This document shows, one piece after another, positions 18,076-27,139 of a DNA stretch of 64,000 nt. Each line of letters starts with the position of its first letter. Within the stretch, counting starts at the first letter, position 1. Source of the DNA: an uncultured Paracoccaceae bacterium (GTDB lineage Bacteria; Pseudomonadota; Alphaproteobacteria; Rhodobacterales; Rhodobacteraceae); NCBI GenBank assembly GCA_958439195.1, contig OY288161.1, forward strand, positions 1-64,000. Reading direction: 5' to 3'. A program made the position numbers and the translations under genes. Below the pieces are notes generated by a model that was given only the letters and a program-made list of their open reading frames with translations, had not been told where the DNA came from and did no database searches.

Positions 18076-19520
18076 TCATCCGGAAGAAAGACCTTCAGAA
18101 ATTCTCGGCCTCGTGGCTACCCTTTGCGGATGTCGCCTCAAGCGGCCTGCCGTTGGCGCAACTTCTGCGGCTGTCGCTGTTTCAGGTCTCTGTCGGGATG
18201 GCGCAGGTGCTGCTTCTGGGCACGCTGAACCGGGTGATGATCGTGGAACTGTCCGTTCCAGCGATGATCGTGGCGGCGATGATCGCCATTCCCGTGCTGG
18301 TGGCCCCCTTCCGCGCCTTTCTTGGCCATCGCTCCGACACACACCGTTCGGCCCTTGGCTGGAAACGGGTGCCCTATCTGTGGTTCGGATCGCTGTGGCA
18401 GATGGGCGGGTTGGCCGTCATGCCGACTGCATTGCTTGTGCTGTCAGGGGACGTGACCTTTGATGTGCCGTTTGCGGGCGAGGTGCTGGCCGCCGTCGCC
18501 TTCCTTATGACCGGCCTTGGGATGCATATGACGCAAACTGCCGGTCTTGCCCTTGCCTCTGACAGGGCCAGCGATGCGACACGGCCCCGCGTCGTGGCAT
18601 TGCTGTACGTGGCGAACCTCTTGGGCATGGGCATCTCGGCCCTGGCGATCGGATGGCTGCTGCAGAATTTCAACCCGCTGCTGCTGGTTCAGGTCGTGCA
18701 GGGCTGCGCCCTTGCGACATTGGTCCTGAACCTGATCGCGCTGTGGAAGCAGGAAATCGTGCGCCCAATGACAAAGGCCGAACGCGAAGAACCGCGTCCG
18801 CGCTTTCGGGATGCCTGGGCCGATCTGATGGCCGGCGGCACAGCCGGGCGGCTTTTGGTCGTGGTGATGCTGGGAACGCTGGGCTTCAACATGCAGGATG
18901 TGCTGCTGGAACCCTATGGCGGTGAGATCCTGGGGCTGAGCGTATCGCAGACCACGATGCTGACAGCGATGTCGGCGGCGGGAGCGTTGTGCGGCTTCGT
19001 GCTGGCGGCGCGTTGGCTGGCGCGTGGGGTGGATCCGATCCGCTTGGCGGCGCGCGGCATTCTGGCGGGCGTTCTGGCCTTTTCCTGCGTGGTCTTTGCG
19101 GCACCTTTGGGATCGACCGCCCTGTTCTTTGCCGGGGCCGGGCTGATCGGCTTTGGCGGTGGGTTATTCGCCATTTCCACGCTGACCGTTGCAATGACCA
19201 TGCCCGTGGGCGGCCTTGCTGGTGCGGGCATCGCGTTGGGCGCTTGGGGTGCGGCGCAGGCCACGGCTTATGGCCTGTCCATTTTCATGGGGGGCACCAT
19301 CCGCGATGTGGTGGGCCATCTTGCCAGCTCGGGCCGTCTGGGCGCCGCGCTAAGCGACCCGTCACTCGGTTATTCTTTCGTTTACCACCTCGAAATCGGG
19401 CTGCTTTTCGCAACCCTTGCCGTGCTCGGACCGATGGTCCGGTTGCGGCCACTTGCCGACCCGAACCAACCGCAGACTTCCGGCGATGGGCGCCTGCGTA
19501 TTGCCGAATTCCCCACCTGA
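18054..19520 (+). CDS. lhaA: LhaA, light-harvesting 1 assembly protein (PucC/BCD family)
   Basis: This is a 488-residue membrane protein with about twelve helices, placed between bchM and puhA as LhaA is in Rhodobacter. Like the protein at 2168-3454 it has the LFQVSVGMAQVLLLGTLNRVM element near the first helix and GAWGAAQATAYGLSIF near the end. LhaA helps LH1 assembly, probably by delivering or channelling bacteriochlorophyll. The start may be ATG 18054 or GTG 18072; both overlap bchM, and the GTG is preceded by GGAG at 18057-18060. Confidence 0.93.
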   Translation: MSGVSAVIIRKKDLQKFSASWLPFADVASSGLPLAQLLRLSLFQVSVGMAQVLLLGTLNRVMIVELSVPAMIVAAMIAIPVLVAPFRAFLGHRSDTHRSALGWKRVPYLWFGSLWQMGGLAVMPTALLVLSGDVTFDVPFAGEVLAAVAFLMTGLGMHMTQTAGLALASDRASDATRPRVVALLYVANLLGMGISALAIGWLLQNFNPLLLVQVVQGCALATLVLNLIALWKQEIVRPMTKAEREEPRPRFRDAWADLMAGGTAGRLLVVVMLGTLGFNMQDVLLEPYGGEILGLSVSQTTMLTAMSAAGALCGFVLAARWLARGVDPIRLAARGILAGVLAFSCVVFAAPLGSTALFFAGAGLIGFGGGLFAISTLTVAMTMPVGGLAGAGIALGAWGAAQATAYGLSIFMGGTIRDVVGHLASSGRLGAALSDPSLGYSFVYHLEIGLLFATLAVLGPMVRLRPLADPNQPQTSGDGRLRIAEFPT

Positions 19521-19536
19521 CCCGGAGGACCATCAC

Positions 19537-20307
19537 ATGGTAGGTGTCAACTTCTTTGGAAACTTCGATCTGGCCAGCCTTTCCATCTGGCTGTTCTGGG
19601 CGTTCTTCGCCCTGCTGATCTACTATCTGCAAACCGAAAACATGCGGGAAGGCTATCCGCTAGAGATGGAGGACGGCTCGCCCGCCCCGAACCAGGGCCC
19701 CTTCCCCGTGCCCAAACCCAAGACGTTCCATCTGCCGCATGGCAAGGGCGACGTGACCGTGCCTTCGGCAGCCAATGAGGCGGCGCATCGCCGGACCGAC
19801 CTGGCGCTGGCGCGCACGGCGGTTTCAGAAGGCTTCCCCCATGCCCCGACCGGCAACCCGCTGGTCGATGGTGTCGGCCCCGCATCCTGGGTGCCGCGCC
19901 GGGACGAGCCGGAATTGGACGGCCACGGCCATGCCAAGATCGTACCGATGGGTCATGCCAAGGGCTTCGTCGTCAGCGCCGGGCGCGACCCGCGCGGACT
20001 GCCGGTTCAGGCCGCCGATCTGGAAGTGGTGGGCCGCGTGTCCGACATGTGGGTCGACGCCCCGGAACAGCTCGTCCGTTATCTGGAGATCGAGTTGAAC
20101 GATGGTGGTAAGCGGCTTGTGCCGATGACCCTTGCCCGTATCTGGGGTGATCGTGTGCGCGTCCGTGCCCTGGCATCGGACAGCTTTGCCGCCATCCCGC
20201 AGACCAAATCCATGACCACCGTGACCAAGCTCGAGGAAGACAAGATCTCGGGCTATGTCGGCGGCGGTTGGATGTATGACGCCGACAAGCGCAAGCACGG
20301 CTTCTAA
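19537..20307 (+). CDS. puhA: Photosynthetic reaction centre H subunit
   Basis: This 256-residue protein has one N-terminal transmembrane helix (LASLSIWLFWAFFALLIYYL, about residues 11-30) and a cytoplasmic beta-rich domain capping the L and M subunits. ENMREGYPLE after the helix and the GKGDVTVPSAAN and DLEVVGRVSDMWVD segments are typical of PuhA. The ATG at 19537 has CGGAGG 8-13 bases upstream; longer frames lie within lhaA. The pufLM genes are not in the window. Confidence 0.97.
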   Translation: MVGVNFFGNFDLASLSIWLFWAFFALLIYYLQTENMREGYPLEMEDGSPAPNQGPFPVPKPKTFHLPHGKGDVTVPSAANEAAHRRTDLALARTAVSEGFPHAPTGNPLVDGVGPASWVPRRDEPELDGHGHAKIVPMGHAKGFVVSAGRDPRGLPVQAADLEVVGRVSDMWVDAPEQLVRYLEIELNDGGKRLVPMTLARIWGDRVRVRALASDSFAAIPQTKSMTTVTKLEEDKISGYVGGGWMYDADKRKHGF

Positions 20308-20317
20308 ATCAAAAAGG

Positions 20318-20343
20318 GGGGCGGCCTGCGCCCGGGCCGCCCC
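20318..20343 (+). promoter_or_regulatory. Perfect hairpin between puhA and puhB
   Basis: A 9-bp perfect stem (GGGGCGGCC and its complement) with an 8-base loop begins 10 bases after the puhA stop. No T-run follows, so it more likely protects the puhA 3' end and lowers expression of puhB and later genes than fully stops transcription. Confidence 0.55.
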
Positions 20344-20371
20344 GTCTTACCCCAACACGGAGGGTCTGAAC

Positions 20372-21019
20372 ATGTCAGACCATGATGATTTCGCTTTCGA
20401 CGTGGCGCCGGGCATTCCCGCGCCGCTCCCCAAAGGCGAAGAGGTTCTCTGGCAGGGTCGTCCCGATACGGCAGCCCTTGCCCGCGAGGCTTTCAAGATC
20501 CGCTGGATCGCCGGATACATGGCGTTGATCGTGCTGTGGAAGGCGGGCCTTGGCCTGGCGGAAGGTGGCGTTCTGCTGTCGCTTGCACGCGGCCTGCCAT
20601 ATCTGGCCCTTGCCTTCGCTGCGGTGGCCGTTGTCTGGCTGCTGGCCTGGGCACAGGCGCGCGCAACGGTTTACACCATCACCACATCGCGGGTCTTGAT
20701 GAAGATCGGCGCTGCCCTGGCGGTGACCTACAATATCCCATTGACGCAGGTTGGCACCGCACGCGCCGAGATCGGCCCCAAGGGGACCGGAACCATCGCA
20801 ATGGAAACGCTGGGCGAAACCCGCCTTGCCTATATTGCGCTGTGGCCGCATGTGCGGCCCGGCCATGTGAAAAAGACCCAGCCCGCCCTGCGCTGTGTCC
20901 CGGATGCCGCCAAGGTGGCGCGCATTCTGGCCGAAGCCGCCGAAAGCCGGTTGGCCATGCCGGTCATCACGCGCAGCACTTCCGCCCCGATGGGCGCGGA
21001 TGCCGTGGCAGCAGAGTAA
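20372..21019 (+). CDS. puhB: PuhB, reaction centre assembly protein
   Basis: This 215-residue protein has a soluble N-terminus (HDDFAFDVAPGIPAPLPKGEEVLWQG), three hydrophobic segments (about residues 48-110) and a PH-domain-like part (TITTSRVLMKIGAALAVTYNIPL). PuhB is needed for efficient assembly of the reaction centre in R. capsulatus. The start has GGAGGG 9-14 bases upstream of the ATG. It stands in the normal puhA-puhB-puhC order. Confidence 0.92.
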   Translation: MSDHDDFAFDVAPGIPAPLPKGEEVLWQGRPDTAALAREAFKIRWIAGYMALIVLWKAGLGLAEGGVLLSLARGLPYLALAFAAVAVVWLLAWAQARATVYTITTSRVLMKIGAALAVTYNIPLTQVGTARAEIGPKGTGTIAMETLGETRLAYIALWPHVRPGHVKKTQPALRCVPDAAKVARILAEAAESRLAMPVITRSTSAPMGADAVAAE

Positions 21020-21034
21020 GGGGGGGCGCAGACC

Positions 21035-21493
21035 ATGAACACCCCCCGTCAACCCGCGCTGCACAACCAAAAGCCGGAAATGATCCCGACAGCCCTGCTG
21101 CGCGGCATGTTCGCGCTGGCGGTAACGACGCTTGTCATCACGGCGGCCGCCGTGGTGTCTGACCGCCCGACCGTGGGCCAACCCAAACCCGCCGAGGTTC
21201 TTGCCTCACGGGCGGTGATCCTCGAGGGGCAAAGTGCGCAATCCGTGACGGTGCGCAACACTGATGGCACGGTGTTGGCAGAGATGCCGCATGGTGGCTT
21301 TATCACGGTGATCCAGAGTGCCATGGCGCGCGAGCGCGTGGTCCACAGGATCGAAGGCAATCCACCGATGAACATCGTCCGCTACGCCAATGGCCGCTTG
21401 GTCGCCGAAGATCCCGCCACGGGATGGAGCGCCGAACTGTATGCCTTTGGTGCCGAAAACAAAGCCGCGTTTGAACGGCTGCTGGATCAATAA
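21035..21493 (+). CDS. puhC: PuhC, photosynthetic complex assembly protein
   Basis: This 152-residue protein has a single transmembrane helix near the N-terminus (LLRGMFALAVTTLVITAAAVV, about residues 21-41) and a periplasmic domain with the RAVILEGQSAQSVTVRNTDG stretch typical of PuhC. PuhC affects the organisation of the reaction centre-LH1 complex. It begins 15 bases after the puhB stop and is followed 13 bases later by a small ORF. Confidence 0.9.
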   Translation: MNTPRQPALHNQKPEMIPTALLRGMFALAVTTLVITAAAVVSDRPTVGQPKPAEVLASRAVILEGQSAQSVTVRNTDGTVLAEMPHGGFITVIQSAMARERVVHRIEGNPPMNIVRYANGRLVAEDPATGWSAELYAFGAENKAAFERLLDQ

Positions 21494-21506
21494 GGGAACC
21501 GAGAAA

Positions 21507-21803
21507 ATGGGAATCTTTGCGAAAACAAGGGAACAGGTGCCGTGCACCGTCGAAGTCAGTCATCGCTTCGAAAGCCTGCACGCCCATGTCCGTTTCAACA
21601 ATGGCGCCGTGGTTCATCCCGGTGATGAGGTTCTGGTCCATGGCACGCCCGTGATGGCGGCCTATGGCGAGGTCGTCATCGAGGACCGCACCGCCACCAT
21701 CACCCGTGCAACCTGGCTGGAACGTCAGTGGACCCGTCTGACAGGTGATTTCGACTTCATGGAACTGTGTGAATTCTCCTTTTCCGATGAGGTGACGCTA
21801 TGA
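21507..21803 (+). CDS. Conserved 98-residue protein of the puh-acsF operon
   Basis: A small soluble protein (MGIFAKTREQVPCTVEVSHRF) with no signal peptide or membrane helix, tightly packed between puhC (13-base gap) and acsF (4-base ATGA overlap). Its middle, NNGAVVHPGDEVLVHGTPVMAAYGE, looks like a small beta-barrel, followed by the conserved-looking AEW-type segment RATWLERQWTRLTGDFDFMELCEFSFSDE. I know such a gene from this place in related clusters but not its function. Translational coupling suggests it works with AcsF or PuhC. Confidence 0.8.
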   Translation: MGIFAKTREQVPCTVEVSHRFESLHAHVRFNNGAVVHPGDEVLVHGTPVMAAYGEVVIEDRTATITRATWLERQWTRLTGDFDFMELCEFSFSDEVTL

Positions 21804-22909
21804 ACGCGCATGCCCAACCGCAGCACGACACCACTCATGGCGAGCTGCATGCCGAGATGTCGGATGCCTTTGACACCACCGCCATGGCAACCGAAACAAC
21901 GCTGCTCAATCCGCGCTTCTACACCACCGACTTTGACGAGATGGACCGCATCGACGTCACCCCGGTGCGCGCGGAGTGGGATACGCTGATTGCGCAGATG
22001 AAAAGCGATCCGAACCGCGGGCATTTCAAAAAGAACGCGGAATGGGACGCGATCGACTGGAAGGCAATGGACCCTGCCCTGCGGGCGGAGTTGATTGACT
22101 TTCTGGTGTCGTCCTGCACGGCCGAATTTTCGGGTTGTGTGCTCTACAAGGAAATGAAGCGGCGCGGCAACAACCCCGACATCTGCGAGCTGTTCAACTA
22201 CATGGCCCGCGATGAGGCCCGCCATGCAGGCTTTATCAACGACGCCTTGCGTGAGGCGGGTGTAGCGGTGAACCTGGGCTTTCTGACCAAGGCCAAAAAG
22301 TACACCTACTTTCGCCCGAAGTTCATCTACTACGCCACCTATCTGTCGGAAAAGATCGGCTACGCGCGGTATATCACGATCTATCGCCACCTTGAGGCAC
22401 ATCCCGAACACCGTATCCACCCGATCTTCAAATGGTTCCGGGAATGGTGCAACGACGAGTTCAGCCACGGCGAAGCCTTTGCCCTGCTGATGCGGACCGA
22501 TCCGAAACTGACCACCAGCTTCACAAACAAGCTGTGGATCCGGTTCTTCCTGACGGCGGTCTATTCCACCATGTGGGTGCGCGATCATGCGCGGGTGGAA
22601 TTCCACAACGCGTTGGGCATCGACATCGATTGGTATGACCAGGAAGTCTATCGCAAGACATCCGCCATCGCGCGGCAGGTGTTCCCGGTGGAATTGGACA
22701 TCGATCATCCACGCTGGCTTCCGGGTCTGCGCAAGATGGACAGCGCCATGCGCGACATGGACAAGGCACAGCGCAAGGGTGGGCTGTCCGGCTGGCTGGC
22801 GCACAAGGCGGCCGCGTCGCGCGCCCTGCTGGCCTTTGTTGGTCTCTATACGATCCCGGTCAAGAATACGACGCCTCCGGCACTGGTCCGGATGGAGCCG
22901 TCCTATTGA
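21800..22909 (+). CDS. acsF: Aerobic Mg-protoporphyrin IX monomethyl ester cyclase AcsF
   Basis: This diiron enzyme makes ring E using oxygen. The 369-residue protein has the ferritin-like ligand motifs EFSGCVLYKE (Glu109, Glu118) and DEARHAGF (Glu139, His142), and later NDEFSHGEAFA with a further Glu-His pair. Its start overlaps the 98-residue ORF by 4 bases. Together with bchE it lets the cell make bacteriochlorophyll under both oxic and anoxic conditions. Confidence 0.96.
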   Translation: MNAHAQPQHDTTHGELHAEMSDAFDTTAMATETTLLNPRFYTTDFDEMDRIDVTPVRAEWDTLIAQMKSDPNRGHFKKNAEWDAIDWKAMDPALRAELIDFLVSSCTAEFSGCVLYKEMKRRGNNPDICELFNYMARDEARHAGFINDALREAGVAVNLGFLTKAKKYTYFRPKFIYYATYLSEKIGYARYITIYRHLEAHPEHRIHPIFKWFREWCNDEFSHGEAFALLMRTDPKLTTSFTNKLWIRFFLTAVYSTMWVRDHARVEFHNALGIDIDWYDQEVYRKTSAIARQVFPVELDIDHPRWLPGLRKMDSAMRDMDKAQRKGGLSGWLAHKAAASRALLAFVGLYTIPVKNTTPPALVRMEPSY

Positions 22910-23008
22910 TCGTAGATCGACATATCGCCGCGCGAGCGGTGGTTGCGGCGGCGGGATGGGCGCGTCCCACCGCCCTGTGCGGCACCCCTCTGATGGGGGG
23001 TGCCGTGC

Positions 23009-23845
23009 ATGACTAATCCGTGGGTGGCAGCTGTGGCAGCCCTGTTCCTGTGGTGGTTTTCCACCGGCATCATCATTTGGCGCGTCAAGCGGGCCGATCT
23101 GGAAGGGCGCGATGCGCATCTGTGGTCGGTCATCCTTGGCCTGCCGCTGCTGATCGGTGGCTTTGGCGCCTTGATCCACAGCCTTGATAATGGCAGCGCC
23201 ACCGGTGCCTTCATCGCCTTTGTCGCCGCGCTGGCCATTTGGGGCTGGATCGAGCTGGCCTTTCTGTCAGGCATCATCGCCGGGCCAAATACCCGGCCCT
23301 GCCCCCCGTTTGCGCCGATGTGGGAACGGTTCCTGCGGGCCTGTGGCACCATCGCGTGGCATGAATTGGTCCTGATGGCCACATTGGGCGTCTTGGCGCA
23401 GATCAGCGAAGGCATGGTCAACAAATTCGGTCTCTGGACCTTTGCGATCCTGTTCTTTGCCCGCATCTCGGCCAAGCTGAACCTGTTTTTCGGTGTGCCG
23501 CGCATTCATACCGAATTCCTGCCGCGCCCATTGGCGCATCTGCCCAGCCATTTCCGCATCGCTTCGATGAACGCGGTTTTCCCCGTGTCCATCACCGCGC
23601 TGACCTTTGCCGCCGCCTGTTTTCTGGAACGGCTTTGGGCGGCCACCACCGATGGCCAGATCATCGGCTTTACCCTGCTTTCGGCCCTGACTCTGCTCGC
23701 GCTTCTGGAGCATTGGTTCATGGTTCTGCCGCTTCCCGACCAGAAGCTCTGGCGCTGGATGTTGCCATCCAACCGCGCCGCCCTGACACCAGCAAATGCA
23801 TCGGGCAAGCCAAGACCCGAAAAGCCACTGACAGTGAGGAACTGA
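23009..23845 (+). CDS. puhE: PuhE, membrane protein of photosynthetic complex assembly
   Basis: A 278-residue membrane protein with about seven hydrophobic segments, placed between acsF and hemA as PuhE is in Rhodobacter. PuhE negatively modulates bacteriochlorophyll synthesis in R. capsulatus. Recognisable family segments are the WELAFLSGIIAGP-like stretch (WIELAFLSGIIAGPN) and ARISAKLNLFFGVPRIHTEFLP. The ATG at 23009 (MTNPWVAAVAAL) is used; a GTG at 23000 in the same frame is possible. The 99 bases before it hold no other gene. Confidence 0.9.
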   Translation: MTNPWVAAVAALFLWWFSTGIIIWRVKRADLEGRDAHLWSVILGLPLLIGGFGALIHSLDNGSATGAFIAFVAALAIWGWIELAFLSGIIAGPNTRPCPPFAPMWERFLRACGTIAWHELVLMATLGVLAQISEGMVNKFGLWTFAILFFARISAKLNLFFGVPRIHTEFLPRPLAHLPSHFRIASMNAVFPVSITALTFAAACFLERLWAATTDGQIIGFTLLSALTLLALLEHWFMVLPLPDQKLWRWMLPSNRAALTPANASGKPRPEKPLTVRN

Positions 23846-23849
23846 CGAT

Positions 23850-25061
23850 ATGGACTTCGACGCAATGTTTCAGGGCCAGATCGACGCCCTCAAGACAGAA
23901 GGCAATTACCGGGTCTTCGCCGATCTTGAACGCCGCTGCGGATCTTTTCCCCGTGCCGCCAACCACAAGGACGGCGCCGTGCGCGAGGTGACGGTCTGGT
24001 GTTCGAACGACTATCTGGGAATGGGACAGAACCAGACGGTTGTGCAGGCAATGGTCGACGCTGTCCTGACCTGCGGCACAGGCGCGGGCGGCACACGCAA
24101 TATTTCAGGCACCAATCATCACCATTTGCTGCTGGAACGTGATCTGGCCGAGCTGCATGGCAAAGAGGCGGCTTTGCTGTTCACCTCTGGCTATGTGTCG
24201 AACTGGGCCGCCCTGTCCACGCTTGGCTCTCGTATCCCGAATGCCGTGATCCTGTCGGATGAAAAGAACCACGCCTCGATGATCGAAGGCATCCGCCACA
24301 GCCGCGCCGACAAGGTTCTGTGGAAGCACAATGACTGGCGCGATCTGGATCGCAAGCTGCACGCCGTCGGTGACCGGCCAAAGATCGTGGCTTTCGAAAG
24401 CGTTTATTCGATGGATGGCGACATCGCCCCGATCCGCGAAATCGTCGAGGTGTGCGAAGCGCATGGCGCGCTGTCCTATATCGACGAGGTTCATGCTGTC
24501 GGCATGTATGGCCCGCATGGCGGCGGCGTGACCGAAGAACTGGGGCTAGCCCATCGCATCAGCCTGATCGAAGGCACGTTGGGCAAGGCTTTTGGCTGCG
24601 TCGGCGGCTATATCACCGGATCGGCGGCGCTGTGCGATTTCATCCGCAGTTTTGCAAGCGGCTTCATTTTCACCACCGCCCTGCCCCCGGCCGTGGCGGC
24701 GGCGGCCTCTGCGTCGATCCGTCACCTGCGCCAATCGGATGAAGAACGCCGAATCCAGCGGGAAAATGTCGTCAAACTGCGCGCCCGTTTGACGCGTGCG
24801 GGCATTCCGCACATGCACAATGAAAGCCACATCATTCCTGTCATGATCGGCGATCCGGTCAAATGCCGGATGATTTCCAACATCCTGATGGATGACTGGG
24901 GCATATATGTGCAGCCGATCAACTATCCGACCGTGCCGAAAGGCACCGAAAGACTGCGTATTACTCCCGGCCCCTTGCATTCGGATGCCGATATCGATCA
25001 TCTGGTCACCGCGCTTGCCTCGCTTTGGCAGCGCTGTGCTGTGGCACATGCGGTTGCCTAG
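23850..25061 (+). CDS. hemA: 5-aminolevulinate synthase
   Basis: This PLP enzyme condenses glycine with succinyl-CoA, the first step of tetrapyrrole synthesis in alphaproteobacteria. The 403-residue protein has the pyridoxal phosphate lysine at 246 (EGTLGKAFGCVGG), the acidic DEVHAVGMYG motif (about residues 212-221) and GTGAGGTRNISGT. It begins 4 bases after puhE, so tetrapyrrole supply is tied to the puh-acsF transcript. Confidence 0.97.
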   Translation: MDFDAMFQGQIDALKTEGNYRVFADLERRCGSFPRAANHKDGAVREVTVWCSNDYLGMGQNQTVVQAMVDAVLTCGTGAGGTRNISGTNHHHLLLERDLAELHGKEAALLFTSGYVSNWAALSTLGSRIPNAVILSDEKNHASMIEGIRHSRADKVLWKHNDWRDLDRKLHAVGDRPKIVAFESVYSMDGDIAPIREIVEVCEAHGALSYIDEVHAVGMYGPHGGGVTEELGLAHRISLIEGTLGKAFGCVGGYITGSAALCDFIRSFASGFIFTTALPPAVAAAASASIRHLRQSDEERRIQRENVVKLRARLTRAGIPHMHNESHIIPVMIGDPVKCRMISNILMDDWGIYVQPINYPTVPKGTERLRITPGPLHSDADIDHLVTALASLWQRCAVAHAVA

Positions 25062-25154
25062 GCGAAAAACTTCACATCTCTTTCACGAAGACTTGCCAGA
25101 CAAACCGACCAGACCACATTAGAGTGCGCTAAGGAACCCGGGAGGATATACCCC

Positions 25155-25634
25155 ATGAAGACCAAACTTACTGCCCTTGCCCTGCTGTCGACGATCATCG
25201 CCGCCCCCGCCTTTGCGGCTGGCGATGCCGAAGCAGGCGCCAAGGTGTTCAACAAGTGCCAGACCTGCCACGTTGTGGCGAACGAGGCTGGCGAAACGCT
25301 TGCTGGAAAGAATGCAAAAACCGGCCCCAACCTGTATGGCATCATCGGCCGTGCAGCAGGCACCTATCCGGATTTCAAGTATGGTGAATCCATAGTAGCA
25401 CTTGGCGCAAGCGGCTTTACCTGGACCGAAGCTGATCTGGTGAGTTACGTCGCCGATCCTGCCAAGTTCCTGAAGGACAAGCTGGGCGACACCAAAGCCA
25501 AGTCGAAAATGGTGTTCAAGCTGAACAATGAAACCGAAGCGGCCAATGTCGCGGCGTTCCTTGCCAGCTTCTCGGCTGCACCGGCCGCCGCCGAAGGCGA
25601 AGCCGCGCCTGCCGAAGGCGAAGCAACCAACTGA
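25155..25634 (+). CDS. cycA: Cytochrome c2-type electron carrier
   Basis: A periplasmic class I cytochrome c: signal peptide MKTKLTALALLSTIIAAPAFA, haem motif CQTCH (Cys35, Cys38, His39) and axial Met119 in KAKSKMVFK. It most likely carries electrons from the bc1 complex to the reaction centre. After the haem domain there is an Ala/Glu-rich tail (from about residue 141) with GEAAPAEGEA repeats, absent from classic cytochrome c2. GGGAGGA lies 8-14 bases before the ATG; TTGCCA and ACATTA 17 bases apart at 25093-25121 may be its promoter. Whether to call it cycA is my choice from context. Confidence 0.82.
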   Translation: MKTKLTALALLSTIIAAPAFAAGDAEAGAKVFNKCQTCHVVANEAGETLAGKNAKTGPNLYGIIGRAAGTYPDFKYGESIVALGASGFTWTEADLVSYVADPAKFLKDKLGDTKAKSKMVFKLNNETEAANVAAFLASFSAAPAAAEGEAAPAEGEATN

Positions 25635-25660
25635 TCCGGCATTCGCCATTCCTTCTGAAG

Positions 25661-25693
25661 GGCTGCCCTGATCGGGCAGTCCTTTTTCGTTTT
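25661..25693 (+). terminator. Intrinsic terminator of cycA
   Basis: A 9-bp stem (one G-T pair) with a 5-base loop at 25661-25683 is followed by TTTTTCGTTTT. It lies 27 bases after the cycA stop and just before the convergent urtE end. Confidence 0.85.
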
Positions 25694-25698
25694 GTGCA

Positions 25699-26394
25699 TC
25701 AGACAGAGACGGTGGCGCGCAATGTATCTTGTGACAGGTCGGTCTTGTTGCCCTGCAACGCTACCGCCCCACGTTTCAGCACATAGAAACTGTCCGCCAA
25801 ACCGTAGGCAAAATCAAAGTATTGCTCGACCAGAATGATCGCCATGTCGCCCTTGCCGCGCAGATAGCTGATCACCCGCCCGATCTGCTGGATAATGTTT
25901 GGCTGAATGCCCTCGGTCGGTTCATCCAGAAGCAGGACCTTTGGCTTCATGATCATCGCCCGCGCGATGGCCAGTTGCTGTTGCTGTCCACCCGACAGAT
26001 CCCCCCCCCGGCGATGTGCCATGTCTTTCAGCACCGGGAACAGATCATAGATTTCGTCCGGGATGCGGTGGTCCGATTTCGGCAACAGGGCAAAGGCGGT
26101 TTCCATATTCTCGGTCACTGTCAGCAACGGGAAAATCATCCGCCCCTGCGGCACCACCGCCAGCCCGCGTTTGGCCATCCCCTGTGGCGGCACACGCGGC
26201 ACGTCCTCGCCGTCCAGGATCACCCTTCCGCCCGACCGGGGGTGGGTGCCTGCCAGCGCCTTCAGCAGGCTGGTCTTGCCCACGCCGTTGGTGCCCATGA
26301 TGCAGGTCACCTCACCTGCCTTAGCCTCCATGTCGATCCCATACAGGATCTGCGATCCGCCGTAATGCAGGGTCAGCCCTTCGGTCTTCAGCAT
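25699..26394 (-). CDS. urtE: Urea ABC transporter ATPase UrtE
   Basis: This is one of two ATPases of the urea importer, of the branched-chain amino-acid transporter (LivF) type. The 231-residue protein has Walker A GTNGVGKTS, the signature LSGGQQQQLA and Walker B VLLLDEPTEGI; EGIQPNIIQQIG is typical of UrtE. It starts one base before the urtD stop region (26394 versus 26396) and ends the urtABCDE unit. Confidence 0.95.
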   Translation of the reverse strand: MLKTEGLTLHYGGSQILYGIDMEAKAGEVTCIMGTNGVGKTSLLKALAGTHPRSGGRVILDGEDVPRVPPQGMAKRGLAVVPQGRMIFPLLTVTENMETAFALLPKSDHRIPDEIYDLFPVLKDMAHRRGGDLSGGQQQQLAIARAMIMKPKVLLLDEPTEGIQPNIIQQIGRVISYLRGKGDMAIILVEQYFDFAYGLADSFYVLKRGAVALQGNKTDLSQDTLRATVSV

Positions 26395-26395
26395 G

Positions 26396-27139
26396 TCATC
26401 CCCGCCCCAGATACACTTCGATGACCTGCTGGTTTCTGGTCACGTGATCCAGCGACCCTTCGGCCAGCACCGATCCTTCGTGCAGCACCGTCACCTTGCA
26501 GTTCAGCCGCCGCACGAATTCCATGTCATGCTCCACCACCACCACGGCCCGTGTCCTGGCCATCTCCACCAGCAGCGCGGTGGTGTGTTCCCGCTCGGCC
26601 AAGGTCATCCCTGCGGCGGGTTCATCCACCAGCAACAGGCGCGGCTCCTGCGCCAGCAGCATCCCGATTTCCAGCCATTGCTTCTGCCCATGGCTCAATT
26701 CGCCCGACTTGCGCGGCAATTGATCGGCAAGCCCAACCTCGCGCGCCAGATCCTGCACCCTTTCGCGGTCTGCCGGACCTTCTTTCCAAAACAGCACCCG
26801 CCACGGCGCACGCGCGGCCTTTAACGCCATCGTCAGGTTTTCGGCCACCGTCTGATCCTCGAACACGGTGGGCCGCTGAAATTTCCGCCCCACACCGGCG
26901 CGGGCGATCTCTGCCTCGTTCATCGACAAAAGCGAAATGGATTTCTCCCCAAAGATCACCGTGCCCATATTGGGCCGGGTCTTGCCCGTAACAATATCCA
27001 TGAACGTGGTCTTGCCTGCACCGTTCGGGCCGATGATCGCGCGCAGCTCCGTGGGGCCGATGGAAAAGGACAGGTTGTTGATGGCGCGGAACCCGTCAAA
27101 GGTGACAGACACACCGGACACTTCCAGAAGCGCGGTCAT
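26396..27139 (-). CDS. urtD: Urea ABC transporter ATPase UrtD
   Basis: The second ATPase, LivG-like, 247 residues, with Walker A GPNGAGKTT, signature LSHGQKQWLE (the Gln-Lys-Gln-Trp-Leu-Glu form common in UrtD), and Walker B LLLVDEPAAGM followed by the switch VEHDMEFV. Its start overlaps the urtC stop by 4 bases. Confidence 0.95.
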   Translation of the reverse strand: MTALLEVSGVSVTFDGFRAINNLSFSIGPTELRAIIGPNGAGKTTFMDIVTGKTRPNMGTVIFGEKSISLLSMNEAEIARAGVGRKFQRPTVFEDQTVAENLTMALKAARAPWRVLFWKEGPADRERVQDLAREVGLADQLPRKSGELSHGQKQWLEIGMLLAQEPRLLLVDEPAAGMTLAEREHTTALLVEMARTRAVVVVEHDMEFVRRLNCKVTVLHEGSVLAEGSLDHVTRNQQVIEVYLGRG

